Source of the DNA: UKL13-2 sp947085425
Lineage (GTDB): Bacteria; Pseudomonadota; Gammaproteobacteria; Burkholderiales; Usitatibacteraceae
Assembly (NCBI GenBank): GCA_947085425.1
Contig: CAMTWK010000008.1
Location: 1 to 55,877, forward strand
Direction: 5' to 3'
DNA: 55,877 nucleotides
Below the pieces are notes generated by a model, which saw only the letters and a program-made list of their open reading frames with translations, was not told the origin of the DNA and made no database searches. Position 1 is the first letter of the stretch. The number at the start of each line of letters is the position of its first letter. This document shows positions 16,596-24,868 of this stretch, one piece after another. A program made the translations under genes and the position numbers.

Positions 16596-17416
16596 TTGAA
16601 ATTAAACAATGCGGGCGGGCCGATTTTGAGCCAGTCCCATTTGGAAAGTTTAGGTCGGTAACGAAACACATCGCCTTTGACGGCGTCAATTTTATCGACA
16701 ATCGCCAATCCGCCGGCGACAATCAGGCGCAGTTCGGCACCAAACCGGCCCGACATTTTGTGGGCAAGCGGCGCACCCGCCAGCATCATTGCACGCGCCC
16801 GGTCGGTTTGAAACCGCATCATTTGTTGCCATGCAATATTATTGGTGGCGTTGGCGATATGGGAGTGGTCGAGGCCGAATCTGGCCAAATCATTCTGCGG
16901 CAAATAGACGCGTCCGATGTTGTTTTTTTGCCAATCAATGGCGACGTCCTGCCAGTGATTGATGAGTTGCAGGGATGAACAAATCTGGTCGCTGAGTCGT
17001 AAATTTTCCGGCGTCGCCGCCTGATACAAATGCAAGAGCAGGCGGCCAATCGGGTCTGCCGAGCGCCGGCAGTAGTCCATTAGTTCTGCAAAATTGGCGT
17101 ATTCGGTCTGGGTCACGTCTTGCTTAAATGCGTCCAACAAATCGCGAAACAGGGAAATAGGCAGCTGATGCAGTCGAATGACTTCGGCCAATGATTGAAA
17201 TAATGGTGAGTCGGTTGGGTTGGCCTGATCAATTTTGTCCAATTGCGTTGAATAGGCGTTGAGTTTGGCAAGGCGTTCCGCAGCTGAAAAATCACCTTCG
17301 TCGGCAAAGTCATCGGCGCTGCGCGCGAAGGCATAAATCACTTCGACAGGATGCCGCAAACGCTGCGGTAACAGCAGCGAGGCGACTGGGAAATTCTCGT
17401 AGTGTTCGACTGGCAC
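16592..17416 (-). CDS. hpnC: hydroxysqualene synthase HpnC
   Basis: This 274-residue protein has the same fold as HpnD, with the motifs FARSADDFADEGD (near 30-42) and INHWQDVAIDW. It also has the HpnC-like EHYENFPVASLLLP start. HpnC converts presqualene diphosphate to hydroxysqualene. The start codon is GTG. It is the first gene of the hpn operon; about 180 bases separate it from the divergent tRNA-Leu gene, and the operon promoter must lie there. Confidence 0.92.
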   Translation of the reverse strand: MPVEHYENFPVASLLLPQRLRHPVEVIYAFARSADDFADEGDFSAAERLAKLNAYSTQLDKIDQANPTDSPLFQSLAEVIRLHQLPISLFRDLLDAFKQDVTQTEYANFAELMDYCRRSADPIGRLLLHLYQAATPENLRLSDQICSSLQLINHWQDVAIDWQKNNIGRVYLPQNDLARFGLDHSHIANATNNIAWQQMMRFQTDRARAMMLAGAPLAHKMSGRFGAELRLIVAGGLAIVDKIDAVKGDVFRYRPKLSKWDWLKIGPPALFNFK

Positions 17417-17560
17417 GGATGATTGATGGGCAGGAGGGTCGGGTGGAGCCTAGGCAGGCCGGCGGCAAAAATGCGGGTTTAATGCGTGTTCCCTAACGCT
17501 GCGGATTATAGGCGCGGATTCGGCATAAATGAGTTGCGCTTCGATGAAAGACGGGTTGAA

Positions 17561-17574
17561 TCGGTTATAATTTC
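17561..17574 (+). promoter_or_regulatory. probable promoter -10 region for tRNA-Leu
   Basis: TATAAT at 17566-17571 sits 28 bases before the tRNA-Leu gene, the distance expected for a tRNA precursor. The flanking 14 bases tcggttataatttc recur exactly at 53372-53385, where they precede a hairpin terminator. No strong -35 is visible at 16-18 bases. Confidence 0.5.
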
Positions 17575-17599
17575 GGGCTACCTGCAACAGTTAACACGT

Positions 17600-17684
17600 G
17601 CGAGTGTGGCGGAATTGGTAGACGCACTGGATTTAGGTTCCAGCGCCGTAAGGTGTGTGGGTTCGAGTCCCTCCACTCGCACCA
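17600..17684 (+). tRNA. tRNA-Leu (anticodon TAG)
   Basis: The acceptor stem pairs gcgagtg with cactcgc, and a discriminator A plus an encoded CCA follow (17682-17684). The anticodon stem holds the loop tttaggt, giving anticodon TAG (reads CUA/CUG). A long variable arm (gccgtaaggtgt region) marks a class II tRNA, as expected for Leu, and ggttcgagtcc forms the T arm. It lies 86 bases upstream of tig. Confidence 0.95.
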
Positions 17685-17770
17685 TTTTTTTCATATTGGT
17701 GGTACTTTTCGCGTTTGCGAATTTTGCCACCATGTTTGTGTGCAATCTTTCAGGAACTCAGGGACGTATT

Positions 17771-19078
17771 ATGCAAGCCGACACCGCTCAAATTGCGAAC
17801 AATCTGGAACGCAACATTCATTTGTCATTACCGGCGACCGACATCGAGTCGGAAATTAACTCCCGCTTGAAGCGGATCGCGCGTACGGTAAAAATGCCTG
17901 GATTCCGACCCGGCAAGGTGCCGTTTAATATTGTTGCCAACCAATATGGTTTTCAGGTTCGCCAGGAAGTCATGTCTGATGTGGTGCAAAAATCGTTTGC
18001 GGTTGAATTACAGAAGCAGCAACTGCGGATTGCCGGTTTCCCGAGATTTGCGCCGGCAAATTCAGGTGAATCTGCTGACAAATTTGAATTTACAGCGACA
18101 TTTGAGGTTTATCCGGAAGTCAAAATTGGCTCGTTGGCCGGAAAGCCACTTACCCGTCCGGACGTATCGGTCGGTGAGAAAGACGTCGATAACACCCTGC
18201 TCACGCTGCAAAAACAGCGCGCCACGTACGACAAGACCGACCGTGCTGCCGCCACCGGCGACTTTTTGGTGGTTGATTTCATCGGCAAGTTGGACGGCGT
18301 GCCATTCAAGGGTGGAGATGCACAAAATTTTGGCGTAGTGCTTGGCGAAGGCCGCATGCTGCCTGATTTTGAAGCGGCCTTGATCGGCATGAAGGGCGAC
18401 GAGGAAAAAGTATTTGATTTGACCTTCCCAAGCGACTACCAGCCTGAATTGGCGGGAAAAACCGTGCAATTTACTGCGACTGTTAAGGTCGTGAATGCGC
18501 CAAAATTACCTGAAATTGGTGAAGAGTTTGCCAAAACGCTCGGTGTGGCGGAAGGTAGTGTCGAGACCATGCGTGCCGAAATTAAGGCAAATCTTGGCCG
18601 TGAGTTGAAAAAACGTTTGCAGTCCAAAGTAAAAGATCAGGTCATGGAAGCGTTGGCTGAAGTCAGTGAGTTGACCTTGCCGCGCTCGCTGGTCGAAAAC
18701 GAAATCGGCCGGTTGCAGGAGCAGGCGGCAAAGGATTTGGAAGCGCGCGGCATGACCACCAAGGATATGCAGTTGCCGACCGAGTTATTTGTGGAGCGCG
18801 CAGAAAAACGCGTCAAGCTGGGTTTGATACTGAGTGAAGTTGTTAAGAAAAATGAACTTCGTGCCAGACCCGAACAAATTCGGGCGATGGTTGACGAACA
18901 TGCGGAGAGTTTTGAAGATCCAAGCCAAATGGTTCGTTGGTATTACAGCGACCCACAACGATTGGCTGAAGTTGAAGCGATGGTGCTGGAAGATAATGTA
19001 GTGGAGTGGGCTGCCAAACAAATGGCGGTAGCAACGCCAGCCCAGTCGTTTGACGAAGTTATGGAAATCAAGCGCTAG
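17771..19078 (+). CDS. tig: trigger factor
   Basis: This 435-residue ribosome-associated chaperone has the N-terminal ribosome-docking domain with signature GFRPGKVP, a central FKBP-type prolyl isomerase domain (about 160-245, FLVVDFIGKLDGVPFKG) and a helical C-terminal chaperone domain. It binds near L23 at the ribosome exit and shields nascent chains. I start it at 17771 because AGGGA lies six bases upstream; the frame is open further upstream only because it reads through the tRNA. The TAG stop (19076-19078) lies within the CTAG end of the repeat, so the gene ends exactly where the element begins. Confidence 0.95.
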   Translation: MQADTAQIANNLERNIHLSLPATDIESEINSRLKRIARTVKMPGFRPGKVPFNIVANQYGFQVRQEVMSDVVQKSFAVELQKQQLRIAGFPRFAPANSGESADKFEFTATFEVYPEVKIGSLAGKPLTRPDVSVGEKDVDNTLLTLQKQRATYDKTDRAAATGDFLVVDFIGKLDGVPFKGGDAQNFGVVLGEGRMLPDFEAALIGMKGDEEKVFDLTFPSDYQPELAGKTVQFTATVKVVNAPKLPEIGEEFAKTLGVAEGSVETMRAEIKANLGRELKKRLQSKVKDQVMEALAEVSELTLPRSLVENEIGRLQEQAAKDLEARGMTTKDMQLPTELFVERAEKRVKLGLILSEVVKKNELRARPEQIRAMVDEHAESFEDPSQMVRWYYSDPQRLAEVEAMVLEDNVVEWAAKQMAVATPAQSFDEVMEIKR

Positions 19079-19222
19079 CAGTTTGTTGAAGTTCGTCGCG
19101 AGCGAAGGTCAGGCAAGGCGGAAAGCGGCGAAAAACCGGAATGTATGCGGTATACATGGGGATTTTGAGCCGCTTGCCAACGCCGCATCACCGAGTGCGG
19201 CAGAATTTCAACAAACTGCTAG
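19075..19222. repeat. MITE-like palindromic repeat, copy 2 (complete)
   Basis: This full copy runs from ctagcagtttgttgaa to ttcaacaaactgctag, a perfect 16-base terminal inverted repeat. Without the outer CTAG on each side the unit is 140 bp. CTAG at both ends could be a 4-bp target duplication or part of the element. It sits between tig and clpP and supplies the tig stop codon. Internal inverted segments (ggcaaggcgg/ccgcttgcc and atgtat/atacat) predict a long hairpin in the tig–clpP transcript. It contains no reading frame that looks real. Confidence 0.9.
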
Positions 19223-19276
19223 TCCGCGATTTGTCGGCAGTTTTGGACAAGGGTAGCGCCAACATTTGGAGTAACG

Positions 19277-19954
19277 ATGAAAAGTTTTAACGATTTCCAA
19301 TCGCGCGCTTTTGATATCACCGGCATGGCCGCGGGTAGCGGCGCGCAGTACGAAAATCAGGGCCTAGGTTATATCCCGATGGTGATTGAACAATCCGGCC
19401 GTGGCGAGCGGGCGTACGATATTTATTCGCGACTGCTCAAAGAGCGGGTTATTTTCCTGGTCGGTGAAGTCAACGACGCGACCGCGAACGTGATTGTCGC
19501 GCAAATGTTGTTTCTGGAAAGTGAAAATCCAGACAAGGATATTTCTTTGTACATCAACTCGCCGGGCGGGTCAGTCACGGCGGGATTGGCTATTTACGAC
19601 ACCATGCAATTCATTCGACCGGACGTGTCAACCATGTGCACCGGATTTGCCGCCAGCATGGGCGCGTTTTTACTCGCTGCGGGTGCCAAAGAAAAGCGCC
19701 TGTGTCTGCCCAATTCGCGCGTGATGATTCATCAGGTGTCCGGTGGTTTCCGCGGCCAGGCATCCGATATTGCCATTCATGCCAAAGAGACCCTGTTTCT
19801 GAAACAGCGCTTGAATGAAATCATGGCCAAACACACCGGTCAGCCAATTGAGAACGTGGAGCGCGACACGGACCGCGACAATTTTCTGTCGGCTGAAGAA
19901 GCGCAAAAATACGGTATCATCGACCGCATATTGGAAAACCGCCCGCAGGCATGA
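19277..19954 (+). CDS. clpP: ATP-dependent Clp protease proteolytic subunit
   Basis: This 225-residue serine peptidase forms the tetradecameric chamber that degrades substrates fed by ClpX or ClpA. The triad is visible: Ser127 in FAASMGA, His152 in MIHQVSGG and Asp201 in DRDNFLS. The extended N-terminus (about 25 residues before GLGYIPMVIEQSGRGERAYD) would be removed by autoprocessing. GGAG five bases before ATG supports the start. It is the first gene downstream of the repeat, which separates it from tig; clpX follows after 104 bases. Confidence 0.97.
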   Translation: MKSFNDFQSRAFDITGMAAGSGAQYENQGLGYIPMVIEQSGRGERAYDIYSRLLKERVIFLVGEVNDATANVIVAQMLFLESENPDKDISLYINSPGGSVTAGLAIYDTMQFIRPDVSTMCTGFAASMGAFLLAAGAKEKRLCLPNSRVMIHQVSGGFRGQASDIAIHAKETLFLKQRLNEIMAKHTGQPIENVERDTDRDNFLSAEEAQKYGIIDRILENRPQA

Positions 19955-20058
19955 TGTTGGGTTCGAATGCGGGTTTAAAACTGGCGGCAACGTCGGCAGT
20001 TGCTGTGTGGCGGCACTGTTGCTTAAAATTTTTGTCGAGTGACAAGTAAGGGCGCGGC

Positions 20059-21324
20059 ATGTCAGAAAAAACCGGCGAGAAATTATTGTATTGTTCCTTT
20101 TGCGGCAAAAGCCAGCATGAGGTGAGAAAACTTATCGCCGGGCCGTCGGTATTTATTTGCGATGAATGCATCGACCTGTGCAACGACATCATCCGTGAAG
20201 AGGCGCAGGCCGATCCAAACGCCAAGACCGCCAAACACGAGCTGCCGACACCACATGAAATCTGCAATATTCTCGATGAATATGTCATCGACCAGTTGCA
20301 GGCCAAGAAAATACTCTCGGTGGCGGTATATAACCATTACAAACGGTTAAAGAACAGCCCAAAAGACTCGGAAGTTGAGCTCGCCAAATCCAATATTCTA
20401 CTGATCGGGCCAACCGGTTCCGGTAAAACATTGTTGGCGCAAACGCTCGCGCGGCTACTCAATGTGCCGTTTGTGATCGCCGATGCCACCACGCTGACCG
20501 AAGCCGGTTACGTTGGTGAAGATGTCGAAAACATCATTCAAAAGTTGCTGCAGAAGTGTGACTACGATGTTGAAAAGGCGCAGCGTGGCATCGTTTATAT
20601 CGACGAAATTGACAAAATTTCCAGGAAGTCCGACAACCCATCGATTACCCGCGATGTATCGGGCGAAGGCGTGCAGCAGGCGCTGTTGAAGTTAATTGAA
20701 GGCACCATCGCGTCTGTGCCACCGCAGGGTGGCCGCAAACATCCGAATCAGGAGTTTGTGCAGTTGGATACCACCAATATTTTGTTTATTTGCGGTGGCG
20801 CATTTAGCGGGCTGGAAAAAGTTGTTCAGAACCGCACCGACAAAGTGGGTATTGGTTTTGGTGCGGATGTGCGCAGCGAAGAAGATCGCAATGCGACCAA
20901 TGAATTGTTGCGTGAAGTTGAGCCGGAAGATTTAATCAAATATGGTTTGATTCCGGAATTTGTCGGTCGTTTACCGGTGCTGGCAACACTTGAAGAGTTG
21001 GATATCAAGGCATTGGTGCGCATTCTCACCGAACCAAAAAATGCACTGACCAAGCAGTACGAAAAGTTGTTTGCCATGGAAGGAGTGACGCTGGAGTTTC
21101 GTGAAACCGCTTTGGCGGCGATTTCCAAGCGCGCCCTGGAGCGCAAGACTGGTGCGCGCGGATTACGGTCCATCATTGAACAGGCATTGCTCGACGTCAT
21201 GTTTGACCTGCCATCTATGGCCAACGTCGAAAAAGTTATTGTTGACGAAGGTACCATCACTGGCGACCATAAGCCACTGTTGATGTACTCTGAACAACCC
21301 AAGGTGGTTGGTGCCGACTTATAA
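20059..21324 (+). CDS. clpX: ClpXP unfoldase subunit ClpX
   Basis: This 421-residue AAA+ unfoldase has an N-terminal zinc-binding domain with four Cys (C12, C15, C34, C37). Next come Walker A GPTGSGKT, the GYVGEDVEN pore loop, Walker B VYIDEIDKI and the sensor segment. It selects tagged substrates and threads them into ClpP. TAAGGG six bases upstream supports the start. It is downstream of clpP as in most proteobacteria. The length matches the family. Confidence 0.97.
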   Translation: MSEKTGEKLLYCSFCGKSQHEVRKLIAGPSVFICDECIDLCNDIIREEAQADPNAKTAKHELPTPHEICNILDEYVIDQLQAKKILSVAVYNHYKRLKNSPKDSEVELAKSNILLIGPTGSGKTLLAQTLARLLNVPFVIADATTLTEAGYVGEDVENIIQKLLQKCDYDVEKAQRGIVYIDEIDKISRKSDNPSITRDVSGEGVQQALLKLIEGTIASVPPQGGRKHPNQEFVQLDTTNILFICGGAFSGLEKVVQNRTDKVGIGFGADVRSEEDRNATNELLREVEPEDLIKYGLIPEFVGRLPVLATLEELDIKALVRILTEPKNALTKQYEKLFAMEGVTLEFRETALAAISKRALERKTGARGLRSIIEQALLDVMFDLPSMANVEKVIVDEGTITGDHKPLLMYSEQPKVVGADL

Positions 21325-21340
21325 GACGTTTTTCGCCGGA

Positions 21341-21369
21341 CTTGAATTCTTGGTAAAGCGGTCGCATCT
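21341..21369 (+). promoter_or_regulatory. sigma32-like heat-shock promoter of lon
   Basis: CTTGAAT at 21341-21347 and CGCATCT at 21363-21369 are separated by 15 bases. Against the E. coli sigma32 consensus (CTTGAAA, 11-16 bases, CCCATNT), each half has one mismatch. It lies 66 bases before the lon start codon, and lon is a classic heat-shock gene. No good sigma70 pair is seen in the same gap. Confidence 0.5.
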
Positions 21370-21434
21370 ATTATGCTGTTCCCCGACAAGTCACCATCGC
21401 CCGATTTTATGCCATTCCCATTGCTGAATAGACT

Positions 21435-23855
21435 ATGACATCCACTGATAACGAACCGCAAATTCTCCCGCTATTGCCGTTGCGCGATGTGGTGGTATTT
21501 CCGCATATGGTCATTCCCTTGTTTGTCGGACGCCCGCGTTCGATCAAAGCATTGGAGGCGGCCATGGAGGAAGGGAAGAACGTTGTTTTGGTGGCTCAAA
21601 AATCAGCTGCCAACGACGATCCAAACCCCAAGGATTTGTACGATGTCGGTTCGGTCGCCTCCATTCTGCAGATGTTGAAACTTCCGGACGGCACCGTCAA
21701 GGTGTTGGTTGAGGGAATCCATCGGGCGCGCATCAATCATGTGTTGGCCGTCAAAGAAAACTACGAAGCGGATATCACGCCGATATTGCAGGCGGAAGCC
21801 GACAACAACGAAATCGAGGCGATGCGCCGCAGTTTGTTTGGTCAGTTTGATCAATACGTCAAACTCAATAAGAAAATTCCGGCGGAGGTGTTGACCTCAT
21901 TGTCGGGTATTGAAAGCGCCAGCCGATTGTCTGACACGATCGCCGCGCATTTGCCGCTAAAGCTCGAACAAAAGCAGCAAATTCTGGAGAATTTTGATGT
22001 GCCTCTGCGTCTTGAGCAATTGCTTGGCTTGCTTGAGACGGAAATTGATATTTTGCAGGTCGAGAAGCGCATTCGTGGACGCGTTAAGCGGCAGATGGAA
22101 AAATCGCAACGCGAGTACTACCTCAATGAGCAGGTTAAAGCGATTCAAAAAGAGTTGGGTGAGACCGAAGAGGGCGCGGACGTTGACGAGCTGGAGAAAA
22201 AAATCAAAGGTGCGCATATGCCCAAAGAGGCGCGCGTCAAGTGTGAGGCCGAGCTGAAGAAGTTGAAGTTGATGTCGCCGATGTCGGCGGAAGCAACAGT
22301 GGTCAGAAATTACATCGACACCGTGGTGAATTTGCCGTGGAAGAAAAAATCCAAGGTCTCGTCCGATTTGGCCAATGCCGAAAAGGTGTTGGATGCCGAC
22401 CATTATGGTCTGGAAAAAATCAAGGAACGAATTGTTGAATATCTTGCCGTGCAAGCACGAGTCGACAAGCTGAAGGCGCCTATTTTGTGTTTGGTGGGTC
22501 CGCCGGGGGTCGGCAAAACGAGCTTGGGGCAATCAATCGCCAAAGCGACCAACCGCAAATTTGTGCGGATGTCGCTCGGCGGCGTGCGTGACGAATCCGA
22601 AATTCGCGGACATCGCCGCACCTATATTGGTTCGATGCCGGGGAAAATCCTGCAGAACATGACCAAGGTGGGCGTACGCAATCCGCTATTCCTGCTGGAT
22701 GAGGTCGACAAAATGGGCATGGATTTTCGCGGCGATCCAGCCAGCGCCTTGCTGGAGGTGTTGGATCCCGAGCAAAATCACACCTTTCAGGATCATTACA
22801 TCGAGGTTGATTTTGACTTGTCGGACGTGATGTTTGTGGCGACGTCAAACTCCTACAATATTCCTCCGGCCCTGTTGGACCGGATGGAAGTCATCCGTTT
22901 GTCCGGTTATACCGAGGACGAAAAAGTACACATTGCCCGTCAATATTTATTGCCAAAACAAATGAAGGCCAACGGCGTCAAGGAAAATGAACTGGGCATT
23001 GCCGATCATGCGTTGCGCGACATTGCCCGCTACTTCACCCGTGAGGCGGGTGTGCGCGGCATGGATCGTGAGATCGCAAAAATTTGCCGCAAGGTCGTTA
23101 AAACCCACCTCACCAAACCCAAGCAGGGCAAGTCTCTGGTCACAGTGAAAAATCTCGACAAGTATCTCGGTGTGCGCCGTTATTCGTACGGTATTGCCGA
23201 GAAGACCAATCAAATCGGCCAGGTGACCGGATTGGCATGGACAGAAGTCGGTGGTGAGTTGCTGACCGTGGAAACTGCAGTGTTGCCAGGTAAAGGTGTG
23301 ATCAAGCGCACCGGCAAACTCGGTGACGTGATGCAAGAGTCGATTGAAGCCGCTATTTCTGTTGTTCGCGCGCGCGCCAAGTCACTCGGCATTGCCCATG
23401 ACTTTTACGAAAAAAATGATTTGCATGTGCATTTGCCGGAAGGTGCGACACCCAAGGACGGGCCGTCTGCGGGTATTGCCATTGCCACCGCGCTGGCATC
23501 GGTGTTGACGGGGATTCCAGTGCGCTGTGATGTTGCCATGACCGGTGAAATCACCTTGCGGGGCGAAGTATTGCCGATCGGTGGATTAAAGGAAAAATTG
23601 CTTGCCGCCGCGCGTGGTGGCATCAAGACCGTTTTGATTCCTGAGGAAAACGAAAAGGACCTCGTCGAAATTCCGATTGAGATTACCCGCGATCTAAAAA
23701 TTCTTCCGGTCCGGTGGATCGACAAGGTATTGGAACTGGCATTGGAGCGAAAGCCCGTGCCGTTGGTTGACGCCGATTTACCTGTTGCGGGCAGCGAAGT
23801 GGTTGCGAAAAACGAATCCAAAAAGGACGAGAAACCGATTGTGACCAAACATTGA
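21435..23855 (+). CDS. lon: ATP-dependent protease Lon
   Basis: This 806-residue protease has an N-terminal substrate-binding domain starting LPLLPLRDVVVFPHMV, a coiled linker, an AAA+ module with Walker A GPPGVGKT (Lys361) and a C-terminal peptidase with the Ser/Lys dyad Ser678 (PKDGPSAG) and Lys721 (GGLKEKLLAA). It degrades misfolded and regulatory proteins in the cytosol. The C-terminus after the protease domain is a short Lys/Glu-rich tail. It follows clpX by 110 bases that contain a likely heat-shock promoter. Confidence 0.97.
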   Translation: MTSTDNEPQILPLLPLRDVVVFPHMVIPLFVGRPRSIKALEAAMEEGKNVVLVAQKSAANDDPNPKDLYDVGSVASILQMLKLPDGTVKVLVEGIHRARINHVLAVKENYEADITPILQAEADNNEIEAMRRSLFGQFDQYVKLNKKIPAEVLTSLSGIESASRLSDTIAAHLPLKLEQKQQILENFDVPLRLEQLLGLLETEIDILQVEKRIRGRVKRQMEKSQREYYLNEQVKAIQKELGETEEGADVDELEKKIKGAHMPKEARVKCEAELKKLKLMSPMSAEATVVRNYIDTVVNLPWKKKSKVSSDLANAEKVLDADHYGLEKIKERIVEYLAVQARVDKLKAPILCLVGPPGVGKTSLGQSIAKATNRKFVRMSLGGVRDESEIRGHRRTYIGSMPGKILQNMTKVGVRNPLFLLDEVDKMGMDFRGDPASALLEVLDPEQNHTFQDHYIEVDFDLSDVMFVATSNSYNIPPALLDRMEVIRLSGYTEDEKVHIARQYLLPKQMKANGVKENELGIADHALRDIARYFTREAGVRGMDREIAKICRKVVKTHLTKPKQGKSLVTVKNLDKYLGVRRYSYGIAEKTNQIGQVTGLAWTEVGGELLTVETAVLPGKGVIKRTGKLGDVMQESIEAAISVVRARAKSLGIAHDFYEKNDLHVHLPEGATPKDGPSAGIAIATALASVLTGIPVRCDVAMTGEITLRGEVLPIGGLKEKLLAAARGGIKTVLIPEENEKDLVEIPIEITRDLKILPVRWIDKVLELALERKPVPLVDADLPVAGSEVVAKNESKKDEKPIVTKH

Positions 23856-23985
23856 TCCATGTTTCACGGATCATAATCAGCGGGATTAATTTGTGATAAT
23901 TATTTCCGCATCCACATCGTCCGCGTAAAAATACTTGAATTTCGGTACATCGCGGGCTGCACATTTGTCGTTTCCGGTATTTTTC

Positions 23986-24015
23986 TTGACACAAACTACT
24001 GCGAAACGCTATAAA
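23986..24015 (+). promoter_or_regulatory. sigma70-type promoter of hupB
   Basis: TTGACA (23986-23991) and TATAAA (24010-24015) are 18 bases apart, an excellent match to the sigma70 consensus. The pair lies about 150 bases upstream of the HU start in a 309-base gap after lon. It implies a long leader of about 140 bases on the hupB mRNA. The rest of the gap holds no gene. Confidence 0.75.
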
Positions 24016-24164
24016 ATAAGCTTCGTCCATTGGCAATCGAGTGTTTCCAATTATCGAAAGACGCAGACGACAGTCTGCCTAAAATTGTCGCCACCATTTT
24101 TTAGCAACAACCATTCGTGCTGCGCATACAGTCGAATGGAAAATTAAATACAGAGGGGTTTCCA

Positions 24165-24437
24165 TTGAATAAGACTGAGATGATCGAAGCGGTATCAAAA
24201 TCTGCCGATATTTCCAAAGCGGCAGCAGGCCGTGCTGTTGAAGCAGTGATTGCTGCTGTGCGTGGATCGTTGAAAAAGGGCCAGATGGTCACCATGGTTG
24301 GTTTTGGTACGTTTTATGTTGGCAAACGCGCCGCACGCGCAGGCCGAAATCCGCGTACCGGCGCGGCGATCAAGATTAAGGCGGCAAAAGTTCCTAAGTT
24401 TCGGGCTGGTAAAGCGCTCAAAGATGCGTTAAACTAG
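24165..24437 (+). CDS. hupB: DNA-binding protein HU (beta-type), TTG start
   Basis: This 90-residue histone-like protein bends and compacts DNA as a dimer. Family features include the MNKTEMIEAV start, GFGTFYVGKRAARAGRNPRTG (the DNA-binding arm with RNPxTG) and the IKAAKVPKFRAGKALKDA end. The start is TTG at 24165: GAGGGG sits just upstream, the protein then has exactly the family length, and no ATG precedes MIEAV at the right place. The stop is only 11 bases before tRNA-Val, so hupB and the tRNAs probably share a transcript. Confidence 0.95.
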   Translation: MNKTEMIEAVSKSADISKAAAGRAVEAVIAAVRGSLKKGQMVTMVGFGTFYVGKRAARAGRNPRTGAAIKIKAAKVPKFRAGKALKDALN

Positions 24438-24448
24438 CAGACTTTTCC

Positions 24449-24524
24449 GGGTGCTTAGCTCAGCTGGTAGAGCGTCGCCCTTACAAGGCGAATGTCGGGG
24501 GTTCGAGCCCCTCAGCACCCACCA
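24449..24524 (+). tRNA. tRNA-Val (anticodon TAC)
   Basis: The acceptor stem pairs gggtgct with agcaccc, followed by A and encoded CCA. The anticodon loop cttacaa gives TAC. The D arm (agctcagctggtagagc) and T arm (gggggttcgagcccc) are canonical. It lies 11 bases after the hupB stop. Confidence 0.96.
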
Positions 24525-24570
24525 GTCGTCTTGGCGTTTTGGAAAAATTTGTTAGAGTAGTTGCAGCTTT

Positions 24571-24647
24571 GGAGTGGTAGTTCAGTTGGTTAGAATACCG
24601 GCCTGTCACGCCGGGGGTCGCGGGTTCGAGTCCCGTCCACTCCGCCA
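24571..24647 (+). tRNA. tRNA-Asp (anticodon GTC)
   Basis: The acceptor stem pairs ggagtgg with ccactcc, followed by G and encoded CCA. The anticodon loop ctgtcac gives GTC. The T arm (cgggttcgagtcccg) is canonical. It is 46 bases after tRNA-Val and followed at once by a terminator. Confidence 0.96.
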
Positions 24648-24654
24648 ATAAAAG

Positions 24655-24681
24655 AAAAAGCGACCGTAGGGTCGCTTTTTT
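24655..24681 (+). terminator. intrinsic terminator after hupB–tRNA-Val–tRNA-Asp
   Basis: The stem gcgacc/ggtcgc (24660-24675) has a four-base loop, is preceded by an A-run and followed by six T. It ends the hupB–tRNA transcript. Confidence 0.85.
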
Positions 24682-24868
24682 ATTGCTGATTTTTTCGATA
24701 TGAAAAATCCGTTACCGACAATTCGCCGACGCAATCATTTGCAATGTCGCATGCGCCAATCTCATAGTAAAATTGACCGCTTCAGCGTCCGCATGATGAT
24801 CGTTTTACCAGCTCAACTTCGCTGCAGCATTGTTCCTTTTCAGAATTCACCGTGAGCCGTTCCCCCCT

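Noticed and set aside
17486..17770. N-terminal extension of trigger factor
   Set aside because: The open frame reads through the tRNA-Leu gene; the true start at 17771 has a ribosome-binding site and family N-terminus.
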